Shown: piece by piece, positions 1 to 7,249 of the stretch
Position numbering within the stretch: the first letter of the stretch is position 1
How the letters are laid out: each line of letters starts with the position of its first letter
NCBI GenBank assembly: GCA_944377405.1
Contig: CALWES010000003.1
Coordinates: 1 to 64,000 of the forward strand
DNA length: 64,000 nucleotides
Direction of reading: 5' to 3'
From: an uncultured Lachnospiraceae bacterium
GTDB lineage: Bacteria > Bacillota > Clostridia > Lachnospirales > Lachnospiraceae
Made by a program: the position numbers and the translations under genes
Notes under the pieces: generated by a model
Told to the model about the DNA's origin: nothing
The model's input: the letters and a program-made list of their open reading frames with translations, nothing else
Databases searched by the model: none

Positions 1-490
1 GAGCAGCGCTGTTCGTTAAACCGGAATCGTGCTGCCGGGTGACCGGACTGGTGCTGTAAAAGAGGCCAGAATATTCATAATTTTATGGCTAGTGCAAATA
101 TTGGAGAAATATTCGTTTTTTTCCTGGATTAAAAACAGCATAATTAGAGAGCAGGTATAAAGTTTATATCGTGGAAATAAGAGAAGTGAATAGTAACTGT
201 GTAAAAGGTGCTGAAATCGTTTGTATACTAGTTGTACATTTATATGCGGTAACCGTAAAAATATCTCGTAATGATAATTTAGAACGCTTAGATCTTTATT
301 CCAAGAAAGAGATTGTAAGTCGGGATTCAAGAATATAAGTCATAAACTCAGATCAGAAGCGGGTGATTTGAGATGAAAAAATTTTAGGAAGGTATTCTTC
401 CGTATCACCGTTATTTATCATGGCTTTCAATTGCTTTTTATCAATACGTTTTATCTATAAGCCGAATAGTTAGATATGCTTTCAAAAAGG
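1..490. other. AT-rich stretch without a recognisable gene
   Basis: No convincing coding region is visible. The only long open frame (minus strand, about 104 codons) has no ribosome site and a composition unlike a protein. A plus-strand frame open from the window edge to a stop at position 57-59 could be the last 18 codons of an upstream gene, but it is too short to identify. The rest is AT-rich and contains no obvious tRNA, repeat or promoter pair. Confidence 0.5.
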
Positions 491-536
491 AAAGAAACAA
501 AAAACTCGTAGGTATGATTTCTCATAACTACGAGTT
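491..536 (-). terminator. Intrinsic terminator of the tRNA-Pro gene
   Basis: An 8-bp perfect stem (503-510 with 529-536) is followed, on the minus strand, by a U-rich run encoded by 491-502. It lies directly downstream of the tRNA, so the tRNA appears to be a single-gene transcript. Confidence 0.8.
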
Positions 537-542
537 CTTCAG

Positions 543-616
543 TCGGGGTAACAGGATTTGAACCTGCGACCTCTCGGCCCCCAGCCGAGCGCGCTACCAA
601 ACTACGCCATACCCCG
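543..616 (-). tRNA. tRNA-Pro (anticodon GGG)
   Basis: A complete cloverleaf can be folded on the minus strand: acceptor stem CGGGGTA/TACCCCG, a D arm, an anticodon stem CTCGG/CCGAG around the loop CTGGGGG, and a T stem GCAGG/CCTGT. The anticodon GGG reads proline CCC/CCU codons. The discriminator base is A and CCA is not encoded. A recombinase gene lies about 240 bp away, but I see no copy of the tRNA 3' end nearby, so there is no sign that the tRNA served as an attachment site. Confidence 0.96.
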
Positions 617-629
617 ATCGAACTATCAT

Positions 630-658
630 ATTATAGCAGATATTTTTCAATTTGTGTA
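630..658 (-). promoter_or_regulatory. Promoter of tRNA-Pro
   Basis: On the minus strand a perfect -10 TATAAT (635-630) is preceded at 17 bp by TACACA (658-653, 4 of 6 matches to TTGACA). The tRNA 5' end follows 13 bp after the -10 box. Confidence 0.7.
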
Positions 659-741
659 GAGGTAATTCAAAAAAAATAAAACTTTTTTTATCTTAATCGT
701 AAATCGTACTCTTATATTTAATTTGATGCTATCGCTACACT

Positions 742-769
742 CTCCCCTATAAAATTACTTATCGGGGAG
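742..769. repeat. Left dif-like recombination site of the putative invertible island
   Basis: The site has the 28-bp plan of Xer-type core sites. The left arm is CTCCCCTATAA (742-752), the 6-bp spacer AATTAC (753-758) and the right arm TTATCGGGGAG (759-769). The arms are inverted repeats matching at 10 of 11 positions. The ATAA/TTAT inner ends resemble dif half-sites. The 20-bp core 746-765 recurs exactly, on the opposite strand, at 4752-4771, at the other end of the recombinase island. A TATAAA hexamer lies inside the site. Confidence 0.8.
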
Positions 770-800
770 CGCAACTGTTGTCCGTTTTCTATAACCGGAA

Positions 801-825
801 AGCAGGGTGGATGACGCACCCTGCT
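801..825 (-). terminator. Hairpin after the recombinase gene
   Basis: A 9-bp perfect stem AGCAGGGTG/CACCCTGCT (801-809, 817-825) with a 7-nt loop lies just past the recombinase stop codon. The minus-strand U tract is poor, so termination may be weak. Confidence 0.55.
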
Positions 826-853
826 ATGTCTGTTATAACTTTTAGGTTACACG

Positions 854-1705
854 TTACCAGGTAACGACTTTATTGATTAATTTCTGCTGTTCAGCACCTG
901 TCTTTTTCAGATATACTCGCGTTGTCTCGATACTGTCGTGACCTAGCAGATCAGCCAGAAGTGAGATATCCGGACATTTTTTCAGAAAGTTCTGGGCATA
1001 CAGGTGCCTGAATGCATGTGGATGCATGGTGTGGTCATTCATTTTGTAGCGAAAAGCGAACTTTTTCAGCATGGCATTGATTCCCCTGGGCGTAATGATT
1101 CCCCCCTGCGAATTCAGGATGATAAATCCGCTTGTTATCCCTACGCTCTGGTAGTATCTCATGGCATCATTGCAGAGGGATTTGGGGATCAGGATACGCC
1201 GGGTTTTTCCTGCTTTTGAGCAGATCTCCATATACCCTGCTTCCAGATGCTCATATTTCATCTGGATCAGTTCACTGACCCTGGCTCCTGTACAGGTCAT
1301 CAGTCGGACGATATAGTACCAACGGTAATTTTCGTCCTTTAACAGCTTGTTTTTCAGATAATTAAAATCGCTGTCACTGATGATATTTTCCAGATAGAAT
1401 TTCTGCTGCAGTTTGACCTGCCTTAACTTTTTCAGGGAACGGAAGGTTTCCGCCATTTCCGGGTCCTTGCAGTCCCTCATGAAGTCGAGGTAATGGTTGA
1501 TTGAGCAGATCTTCTGATTGACAGTCTGGGGCTTGTAGGATTCAATCAAAAAAAGCTTATGCTTGTCCAGAGCAGATGCGGAAAAACTCCGATTCAGTCG
1601 GATATACTGCCTGACCGCATAGGTGTAGGCGCGGACCGTAGTCTCCGCCCGATGCTCATTCCGTAGATAATCCTCGTAGTCGTTAACTGTTTTCATCAGT
1701 TTCAT
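854..1705 (-). CDS. Xer-type tyrosine recombinase
   Basis: This 283-residue protein has the two-domain plan of phage-integrase/XerD recombinases. Residues 1 to about 95 form a SAM-like core-binding domain and about 105-283 the catalytic domain. The full catalytic set is visible: R142 in the TGARVSEL motif, K164 or K167 in the beta hairpin, H230 and R233 in HAFRH, H256 in LLGHDS and the nucleophile Y265. The start is fixed by AGGAGG ten bases upstream. Such enzymes cut and rejoin paired core sites through a 3'-phosphotyrosine. A dif-like site lies 85 bp beyond its stop codon and a matching inverted one lies 3 kb upstream, so it probably acts on those. It is unlikely to be the housekeeping XerC or XerD, because it sits in a small accessory island. 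Confidence 0.93.
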   Translation of the reverse strand: MKLMKTVNDYEDYLRNEHRAETTVRAYTYAVRQYIRLNRSFSASALDKHKLFLIESYKPQTVNQKICSINHYLDFMRDCKDPEMAETFRSLKKLRQVKLQQKFYLENIISDSDFNYLKNKLLKDENYRWYYIVRLMTCTGARVSELIQMKYEHLEAGYMEICSKAGKTRRILIPKSLCNDAMRYYQSVGITSGFIILNSQGGIITPRGINAMLKKFAFRYKMNDHTMHPHAFRHLYAQNFLKKCPDISLLADLLGHDSIETTRVYLKKTGAEQQKLINKVVTW

Positions 1706-1799
1706 AGTGTAAATACCTCCTCTTCAAAATATGGTTTGTCCGTCTATTTTACCGCATCCCATCAGCCCCAGACCTTGTTTATTCTTAAGGATTTGTCTA

Positions 1800-1828
1800 T
1801 GGAAAGTGCTTTAAAAATATGATATAGT
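1800..1828 (+). promoter_or_regulatory. Promoter of the thioredoxin-like lipoprotein gene
   Basis: TGGAAA (1800-1805) and TATAGT (1823-1828) are separated by 17 bp. The same pair of hexamers with the same spacing precedes rmlA at 4870-4898. Confidence 0.6.
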
Positions 1829-1853
1829 AAAGCTCAATCAGTTTGTTTTAAAA

Positions 1854-1888
1854 GGAGGAAACTGCTCTTTTTTAGCAGTAGCACGAAT
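1854..1888 (+). promoter_or_regulatory. Ribosome site separated from its start by a hairpin
   Basis: GGAGG at 1854-1858 lies 30 nt before the ATG at 1889, too far for normal initiation. A hairpin ACTGCT/AGCAGT (1861-1866, 1874-1879) fills the gap. Folding it brings the effective spacing to about 11 nt. No in-frame ATG, GTG or TTG lies closer to the GGAGG. Confidence 0.5.
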
Positions 1889-2575
1889 ATGAAGAAAAGA
1901 TTATCACTGGTTCTATGCACGGCTCTGCTGGGTGCATCCCTGCTTACAGGCTGCGCTACGGATAAAAAGTACACAGAAGAAGAATATCAGGCTAATTATG
2001 ATACCGGTTATGATGCAGGCTATCAGCAGGGCATCGAGGACGGCATTGCTCAGGACCGCTCCGGACAGGTCCAGACCATGGATTATGAGACCTTCAGGGC
2101 CCTGAATGAGCAGAACGATCTTACCTGCGTTATCTACGTCGGACGGGCAGAATGTCCTTACTGCTCTCTGGTGACGGATTATATGCGCAGCGTTACTGAT
2201 CTGCCTCTTCCGGTATTCTATGTTTCTCTGGAGCCTTATTATAACAGCCCCTATTATGATGATTTTAAAGCAGAATTGGGGATCGATGGTGTACCAATGT
2301 TCATTTATTACAAGGATGGTAAGCAGGTGTACATAATGGATTCTCCTGTGACTCCGGGATACTTTGAAGAGTCCGGTCAGGACAGAGTTGATGCCTATAA
2401 TCTGATGGCTGAGAAGATTAGTGCCTTCATCATGGGGTGTGCAGATGATAATCCGGAAGCAGTGGAAGAGTTCGATAAGGAGCATGAAGCTGAAACCGCT
2501 TATGATGACGGCTCTGAGGAAGAAACAAGTGCTGAAGAGGAGACTACTGAAGCTGAGACTACTGCAGCAGAGTAA
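1889..2575 (+). CDS. Thioredoxin-like lipoprotein
   Basis: The 228-residue product begins with a lipoprotein signal peptide ending in LLTGC, with C22 as the lipidated cysteine. A Tyr/Gly-rich linker (about 30-55) leads into a thioredoxin-fold segment whose active site is CPYC (C89, C92), followed by the GVPMFIYYKDG strand with the cis-proline typical of thioredoxins. The last 30 residues are Glu/Thr/Ala-rich. It would sit outside the membrane and could carry out thiol-disulfide exchange. It lies between the recombinase and the surface protein, all inside the putative invertible island. The redox role is inferred from the motif; the partner is unknown. Confidence 0.85.
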   Translation: MKKRLSLVLCTALLGASLLTGCATDKKYTEEEYQANYDTGYDAGYQQGIEDGIAQDRSGQVQTMDYETFRALNEQNDLTCVIYVGRAECPYCSLVTDYMRSVTDLPLPVFYVSLEPYYNSPYYDDFKAELGIDGVPMFIYYKDGKQVYIMDSPVTPGYFEESGQDRVDAYNLMAEKISAFIMGCADDNPEAVEEFDKEHEAETAYDDGSEEETSAEEETTEAETTAAE

Positions 2576-2600
2576 AGAGAATAATTAATAACGTATTGAG

Positions 2601-2659
2601 AAGGGAGTGTTGCAAAATCATCAAATAACAGATGATGGAGCAACACTCCTTCTTCTTTT
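2601..2659 (+). terminator. Terminator of the lipoprotein gene
   Basis: A 10-bp perfect stem GGAGTGTTGC/GCAACACTCC (2604-2613, 2640-2649) is followed by the U-rich run CTTCTTCTTTTCT. The loop holds a smaller CATC/GATG pairing. Confidence 0.85.
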
Positions 2660-2786
2660 CTGTAAAAAGTATGTAGATAGATCCGGATGCTCCCCAGGTT
2701 TGGGAGAAGCTTCGTATTTTTTACGGAGAAGGTCTCTCCTTTCCCAACTGACAACTGCTTTACTCTATCTCAAGTGGTAAAACCAG

Positions 2787-2815
2787 TTGATATGCATCTC
2801 CAAATACGGTATACT
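2787..2815 (+). promoter_or_regulatory. Promoter of a candidate small RNA
   Basis: TTGATA (2787-2792) and TATACT (2810-2815) are separated by exactly 17 bp. No credible gene lies downstream before a strong terminator at 2866-2887. Confidence 0.6.
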
Positions 2816-2821
2816 TCTTAT

Positions 2822-2890
2822 GGTATTTTTGGTATTTGGTCATACCTAAATTTTACCACAGTTGGCGGACTCTTCGGAGTCCGTTTTCTG
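2822..2890 (+). ncRNA. Candidate ~70-nt small RNA
   Basis: A promoter at 2787-2815 predicts a start near 2822. The transcript would end at a near-ideal terminator: stem CGGACTC/GAGTCCG with a TTCG loop (2866-2883), then TTTT. An upstream hairpin pairs GGTAT (2822-2826) with ATACC (2842-2846). The only small frame (ATG at 2820, nine codons) has no ribosome site. It lies inside the putative invertible island, between the convergent lipoprotein and surface-protein genes. Its function is unknown. Confidence 0.45.
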
Positions 2891-2900
2891 TTTTATACAC

Positions 2901-2959
2901 AAAAAGGGAGCTGTTGCTCCATAGATGTTTTCTCATCTATTTTGCAACAGCCCCTTTTT
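2901..2959 (-). terminator. Terminator of the cell-wall-binding protein gene
   Basis: The stem GCTGTTGC/GCAACAGC (2910-2917, 2944-2951) is extended by GGG/CCCC and an A-run/T-run, with an inner ATAGATG/CATCTAT stem. It has a U tract on both strands, so it can act in both directions. The surface-protein stop codon lies 16 bp away. Confidence 0.85.
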
Positions 2960-2974
2960 CTTAACTACAGTAGC

Positions 2975-4675
2975 TTATTTAGCATCAGCGGTATTATCAA
3001 CACACTTATAACCTCTAAGCTCTCCAGTGCTCTGGTTGATGTTCTCTTCAACATCCTTACCCTGAGCGGTGCAACGTGCGATGTCGTCAGCATAATCATC
3101 AGCTCCAATAAGTACTACAGTACCATCCGGAGTTACAGCCCACCAATCATCGTTGCCATCCTTAACGTATTTCTTCTTGCCTACGATGGTTCCGGAGGTT
3201 CCAACAAGATACTCACTTGTCTCGCCCTGAAGGCCATTTACAAGCTTATATCTCTCATCAGAGGTAGCCTTCTGAAGGATACCATTCTTATAGATCTTAT
3301 TGCTTACAAGACCTTCATACATCAGATTTCCGTCCTTATCGGTTCTCTGATTTCCAGCACTGTCAAGAACCGGTCTGTTGTAGTTATAAGCAATACCGTT
3401 GCTCTTGAATCCAAAAGTATAGGTATCGTCATCCAGATCGATCTTGATGTTCTTACCGGTCTTCATAGAACCGTCAGCCTCTCCGTCACCTGAGAAGTAG
3501 TAAAGCTCATATCCCTGGGTGTTAGTAAGATCTGAGATTTCTGCGCCGTCGCTGGTCGGAAGGTCAACACCGTTGACATCCTCGTTTGCGATGAAGTCAA
3601 GCGGATCTATATCCTTGGGATCGCCTGCCCATACCCACTGAAGTCCGGACTCCATCTCACCAACTGCATTGAAGAGATACTTCTTACCGTTGATGGACTT
3701 GATCTGTGCCTTTGCAGTCTTTCCGGTAGCATCAGCGTAGAACCATCTGGAGGTCTCGTCCTCATTGTCGGTGTTCTGCATTGCAGCATCCATCTCTTCA
3801 GTCGGAACTGCGTAGATCCAGGTCTTCTTCTTCAGGTGACCATCGGTCTGCTCAGAGAAGAACTTGGTTCCAGACTCGGTAGCAACGTTCTTGGTAGCAA
3901 CATCGGTTCCGGTCCAGTCATATACCATTACGCCATTCTCATCGAAACCGTACTTATTTCCGTTGACAGACTGAGTCTTAAGCTTTTCACCATTTGTGGA
4001 CTTGATCATCTGACCGTTTGAGGGCTTGAAGTAGAACCACATCTCGTCCATGTCAGAGTACTCTCTGTCATCCATGTATCCGGAAGTCAGATCAGATCCA
4101 TCGGTATAAGGAAGCCAGCCAGTGTGCATAGCACCGTCATCCTCGGTACCAAAGTAGTACATTGCATCTACAAACGGATTCTCGTCCTGGTTCTTCTGTC
4201 CATCCTCAGTTACGAAACCATATACCATCTTGGAATCGGTTCCAAAGCCGTACTTCTTACCGTTGATGGTCTTGATGGTAAGTCCCTTGGAGTTATCAGA
4301 TGCTCTGTAAGCCTTACCGTTGGAACCAAAGTAGTACCAGTAATGATCCGGAGCATTGTCCTCGTAATCATCTTCACCCGGAGCCACCGCTACCCATGCG
4401 TTGGTAACCATTGCGCCGTTTGCGTTTACATAGTAGTAATAGTTGCCGTCCTCTACAAGAGAATCAGTAACCATTGCGCCATCCTCGCCAAGCCAGAACC
4501 AGTTGTTTCCGGACTTCTTCCAGTCATTTACAACATAGTCACCATTGGCGTTGTAGTAGTACCACTGACCATTCTCTTCCTGCCAGCCCTGAGCTGCGAA
4601 GGAGGTCATGGATGCACCGATGGCGAGTAAAGCTGCTGCAGAAAGAACTGCAACTAATTTTGTCTGCTTTCTCAT
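2975..4675 (-). CDS. Secreted cell-wall-binding repeat protein
   Basis: The 566-residue protein has a signal peptide (about 1-28, ending SFAAQG) and then consists of choline-binding-type cell-wall repeats. Short repeats of the form GQWYYYNANGDYV and GNWFWLGEDGAM occur at the N-terminus. Longer, more divergent units follow, each holding a core such as INGKKYGF, VNGNKYGF or INGKKYLF. No separate catalytic domain is visible, so it is probably structural or adhesive. Repeats of this family bind teichoic-acid choline or other wall polymers in Firmicutes. AAAGGAGAG precedes the ATG. One recombination site lies 73-100 bp upstream of the start, with its internal TATAAA oriented toward this gene, so expression may depend on inversion. 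Confidence 0.9.
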   Translation of the reverse strand: MRKQTKLVAVLSAAALLAIGASMTSFAAQGWQEENGQWYYYNANGDYVVNDWKKSGNNWFWLGEDGAMVTDSLVEDGNYYYYVNANGAMVTNAWVAVAPGEDDYEDNAPDHYWYYFGSNGKAYRASDNSKGLTIKTINGKKYGFGTDSKMVYGFVTEDGQKNQDENPFVDAMYYFGTEDDGAMHTGWLPYTDGSDLTSGYMDDREYSDMDEMWFYFKPSNGQMIKSTNGEKLKTQSVNGNKYGFDENGVMVYDWTGTDVATKNVATESGTKFFSEQTDGHLKKKTWIYAVPTEEMDAAMQNTDNEDETSRWFYADATGKTAKAQIKSINGKKYLFNAVGEMESGLQWVWAGDPKDIDPLDFIANEDVNGVDLPTSDGAEISDLTNTQGYELYYFSGDGEADGSMKTGKNIKIDLDDDTYTFGFKSNGIAYNYNRPVLDSAGNQRTDKDGNLMYEGLVSNKIYKNGILQKATSDERYKLVNGLQGETSEYLVGTSGTIVGKKKYVKDGNDDWWAVTPDGTVVLIGADDYADDIARCTAQGKDVEENINQSTGELRGYKCVDNTADAK

Positions 4676-4747
4676 AATAAATGCACTCTCCTTTAAATTT
4701 TTGCCCCTACATTTAGGGACTTTTCTTGTTTTTACGAGGCTTAGTTT

Positions 4748-4775
4748 ACTACCGATAAGTAATTTTATAGGAAGG
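4748..4775. repeat. Right dif-like recombination site of the putative invertible island
   Basis: Read on the minus strand, the site has left arm CCTTCCTATAA (4775-4765), spacer AATTAC (4764-4759) and right arm TTATCGGTAGT (4758-4748). The arms match as inverted repeats at 8 of 11 positions. Its core is identical over 20 bp to the left site at 746-765 and lies in the opposite orientation. In this orientation no -35-like hexamer lies 16-19 bp upstream of its TATAAA, whereas the flank of the left site offers TTGATG at 19 bp. Confidence 0.8.
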
Positions 4776-4869
4776 AGAGGGGGTAAGGCTTATTCTATGA
4801 GGATTTTCGGGATGTGAGACTGTACTTCTGAAGATTTTATGAAGACCTTCCCCAGGGGTGGGGCAGCAG

Positions 4870-4954
4870 TGGAAAAACAGACTGGTTTATGGTATAGTAC
4901 TATCATTCAGAGAATTTGTACAGTATGTATTTCCGGCCTCTTTTTCGGGCCGGA
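4870..4954 (+). promoter_or_regulatory. Promoter and leader hairpin of the polysaccharide operon
   Basis: TGGAAA (4870-4875) and TATAGT (4893-4898) are spaced by 17 bp. The roughly 75-nt leader holds a GC-rich hairpin TCCGGCC/GGCCGGA (4932-4938, 4948-4954) before the AGGAGG that serves rmlA. The region between the right recombination site and this promoter (4776-4869) contains no gene. Confidence 0.65.
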
Positions 4955-4979
4955 GATCGAAACAGGAGGAACTTAATTC

Positions 4980-5870
4980 ATGAAGGGAATCATTCTTGCG
5001 GGAGGCTCCGGAACGAGGCTTTACCCGCTGACGAAGGTGACGTCAAAGCAGCTTCTGCCCATCTATGACAAGCCCATGATCTACTACCCCCTTTCCGTGC
5101 TGATGAACGCAGGCATCAAGGACATCCTGATCATCTCCACGCCGGATGACACGCCTCGCTTTGAGGCGCTCCTGGGGGACGGCCATCAGTTCGGCATTTC
5201 TCTTTCCTATAAGGTGCAGCCCTCACCGGACGGGCTGGCCCAGGCCTTTATCATCGGCGCCGACTTCATCGGGACTGACAATGTGGCCATGATCCTTGGA
5301 GACAACATTTTCCACGGCCATGGCTTTACCAAGCGGCTTCGGAAGGCAGCAGCCAAGGAGCAGGGGGCCACGGTATTCGGCTACTACGTGGATGACCCGG
5401 AGCGTTTCGGTATCGTGGAGTTTGACGGGGAAGGCAAGGCCATCTCCATCGAGGAGAAGCCGGAGCATCCCAAGTCCAACTACTGCGTAACAGGCCTTTA
5501 TTTCTACGACAACCGGGTGGTGGAGTATGCAAAGAACCTGAAGCCCTCTGCCAGAGGAGAGCTGGAGATCACGGACCTGAACCGGATCTACCTGGAGAAG
5601 GGGGAGCTGGATGTGGAGCTTCTGGGCCAGGGCTTTACCTGGCTGGATACGGGTACCCATGAGTCCCTGATGGATGCAGGCAATTTTGTCCGGACCATCG
5701 AGACCCACCAGCACCGGAAGATCGCCTGCCTGGAGGAGATCGCCTACCTGAACGGCTGGATCACCCGGGAGCAGGTGCTGGAGTCCTATGAGGTGTTGAA
5801 GAAGAATCAGTACGGAAAGTATCTGAAGGACGTACTGGACGGCAAATACGTGGACCGTCTCCACGGCTAA
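4980..5870 (+). CDS. rmlA: Glucose-1-phosphate thymidylyltransferase
   Basis: It joins dTTP and glucose-1-phosphate to give dTDP-glucose, the first step of dTDP-rhamnose synthesis. The 296-residue length is typical of the short RmlA form. The N-terminus carries the nucleotide-binding signature [11 protein letters not shown], followed by [16 protein letters not shown], the metal-site segment LGDNIF and the sugar-binding stretch [26 protein letters not shown] lies just upstream of the ATG. It opens the surface-polysaccharide operon and is followed after 10 bp by a small DUF4250 gene, then rmlB and rmlD. Confidence 0.97.
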   Translation: MKGIILAGGSGTRLYPLTKVTSKQLLPIYDKPMIYYPLSVLMNAGIKDILIISTPDDTPRFEALLGDGHQFGISLSYKVQPSPDGLAQAFIIGADFIGTDNVAMILGDNIFHGHGFTKRLRKAAAKEQGATVFGYYVDDPERFGIVEFDGEGKAISIEEKPEHPKSNYCVTGLYFYDNRVVEYAKNLKPSARGELEITDLNRIYLEKGELDVELLGQGFTWLDTGTHESLMDAGNFVRTIETHQHRKIACLEEIAYLNGWITREQVLESYEVLKKNQYGKYLKDVLDGKYVDRLHG

Positions 5871-5880
5871 GGAGGCGCAC

Positions 5881-6060
5881 ATGGAGCTTCCCAGGGACCC
5901 ATTCATCCTTTACAGCTATCTGAACACCCTGCTTCGGGACCGGGGCCTGGACTTTCCTGAGCTCTGCCGGGATATGGAGCTTCCGGAGGAGGAGATCAGA
6001 GAGAGCCTCTCAAAGGCCGGGATCCGCTATGACGAAGGCCGGAGACAGTTCCGATTTTAA
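5881..6060 (+). CDS. Small DUF4250-type protein
   Basis: A 59-codon gene runs from ATG to TAA with AAGGAGG ten bases upstream of the start. The product, beginning MELPRDPFILYSYLNTLLRD and ending in an acidic-basic YDEGRRQFRF tail, matches my memory of DUF4250, a short uncharacterised family common in Clostridia (pattern: PKDP start, LLSYVNT, LRD, later LCEDL). No cofactor or membrane motif is visible. It is squeezed between rmlA and rmlB, but the family is not tied to sugar pathways, so its place here may be incidental. Function unknown. Confidence 0.8.
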   Translation: MELPRDPFILYSYLNTLLRDRGLDFPELCRDMELPEEEIRESLSKAGIRYDEGRRQFRF

Positions 6061-6091
6061 AGGCTTTTTAAGAAATTTCAAAGGAATTTTT

Positions 6092-6134
6092 CAAGTCCGT
6101 ACAGGTGGAAATCTGTACGGACTTGTGTTATGAT
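6092..6134 (+). promoter_or_regulatory. Perfect 13-bp inverted repeat and possible promoter before rmlB
   Basis: A 13-bp perfect inverted repeat (6092-6104, 6113-6125) has an 8-nt loop. It lacks a clean T run, so it is a poor terminator. A TGGAAA hexamer (6106-6111) in the loop lies 17 bp before TATGAT (6129-6134), which would place the promoter -35 box between the palindrome arms, as if it were an operator or a read-through barrier inside the operon. Confidence 0.4.
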
Positions 6135-6200
6135 TATCTCCAAATAAGAATTGATAATGGCGGACTTTGGTCTGCCGTATGAAGAAAGGATCTTTTGACT

Positions 6201-7229
6201 ATGAAAATCATCGTAACAGGCGGCGCCGGCTTTATCGGCAGCGTGATGGTACAGTATCTTGTAAATACCTATCCGGAGGATATGATCCTGAACCTGGATA
6301 AGCTGACCTATGCCGGCAATCTGGAGAACCTGAAGCCCGTGGAGGATAAGCCCAACTACAAGTTCGTAAAGGGCGATATCGCCGACAGGACCTTCATCTT
6401 CAAGCTCTTTGAGGAGGAGAAGCCGGATGTGATCATCAACTTCGCAGCGGAGTCCCATGTGGACCGGTCCGTGGAGCATCCGGAGGAGTTCGTGCGCACC
6501 AACGTTATGGGCACCACCACCCTTCTGGACGCCTGCAAGACCTATGGCATCAAGCGTTACCATCAGGTATCCACCGATGAGGTTTACGGCGATCTGCCTC
6601 TGGACCGGCCGGATCTCTTCTTTACGGAGACCACGCCCCTTCATGCCTCAAGCCCCTATTCCGCTTCCAAGGCCTCTGCGGATCTTTTCGTAATGGCATA
6701 CCACAGGACCTTCGGCATTCCGGTGACCATTTCCCGCTGCTCCAATAACTACGGACAGTATCAGTTCCCGGAGAAGCTGATTCCCCTTATGATCAGCCGT
6801 GCCCTGGCGGACGAGCAGCTTCCCGTATACGGCGACGGCGCCAATGTCCGGGACTGGCTTCATGTGGAGGACCACTGCAAGGCCATCGACCTGATCGTAA
6901 GAAACGGACGGGTAGGGGAAATCTATAACATCGGCGGCCACAATGAGCGCACCAACCTGCAGGTGGTACGGACCATCCTCAGCGCCCTGGGCAAGCCCGA
7001 GAGCCTGATCAAGTATGTTAAGGACCGTCCGGGCCATGACCGGCGCTATGCCATCGATCCGGAGAAGCTGGAGAAGGAGCTGGGCTGGAAGCCCCAGTAC
7101 AACTTCGATACCGGCATCCGTCAGACCATCGACTGGTATCTGAACAATCAGGACTGGTGGAAGCGGATCATCTCCGGAGAGTACCAGAACTATTTCCGTG
7201 AGATGTACAAGGACCGTGTCAGCGATTAA
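6201..7229 (+). CDS. rmlB: dTDP-glucose 4,6-dehydratase
   Basis: It converts dTDP-glucose to dTDP-4-keto-6-deoxyglucose with bound NAD. The Rossmann motif VTGGAGFIGS opens the protein, STDEVYGD carries the dehydratase-specific Thr-Asp-Glu, and YSASKASAD holds the Tyr-x3-Lys pair. The 342-residue length fits the family. I start at ATG 6201 (AGAAAGGA upstream) rather than at the in-frame TTG at 6195. It follows the 140-bp gap that contains the palindrome and is followed by rmlD after 20 bp. Confidence 0.97.
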   Translation: MKIIVTGGAGFIGSVMVQYLVNTYPEDMILNLDKLTYAGNLENLKPVEDKPNYKFVKGDIADRTFIFKLFEEEKPDVIINFAAESHVDRSVEHPEEFVRTNVMGTTTLLDACKTYGIKRYHQVSTDEVYGDLPLDRPDLFFTETTPLHASSPYSASKASADLFVMAYHRTFGIPVTISRCSNNYGQYQFPEKLIPLMISRALADEQLPVYGDGANVRDWLHVEDHCKAIDLIVRNGRVGEIYNIGGHNERTNLQVVRTILSALGKPESLIKYVKDRPGHDRRYAIDPEKLEKELGWKPQYNFDTGIRQTIDWYLNNQDWWKRIISGEYQNYFREMYKDRVSD

Positions 7230-7249
7230 GACCGGAGCTGGGAGGAAGC

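Larger units (their letters stand above)
759..4758. mobile_element. Putative 4-kb invertible island carrying its own tyrosine recombinase
   Basis: The segment lies between two dif-like sites that share an identical, asymmetric spacer in inverted orientation, which is the arrangement that yields inversion. It contains a tyrosine recombinase, a thioredoxin-like lipoprotein, a candidate small RNA and a cell-wall-binding protein, and it is framed by tRNA-Pro on one side and the polysaccharide operon on the other. Recombinase-controlled switching of surface proteins is established in other clostridia (RecV and cwpV in Clostridioides difficile). Inversion here is inferred, not shown. The alternative is a dif-targeted integrative element in which the second site arose by chance or rearrangement. 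Confidence 0.6.

Noticed and set aside
1..59. C-terminal end of an upstream gene
   Set aside because: An open frame of 18 codons ends at 57-59 but is too short to support as a gene.
543..616. tRNA-Pro as attachment site for the recombinase island
   Set aside because: No copy of the tRNA 3' end is seen on the other side of the island, and the dif-like sites explain the recombinase better.
2687..3493. Long plus-strand open frame antisense to the wall-protein gene
   Set aside because: It mirrors a repeat-rich gene with strong codon pattern on the other strand and lacks a ribosome site.
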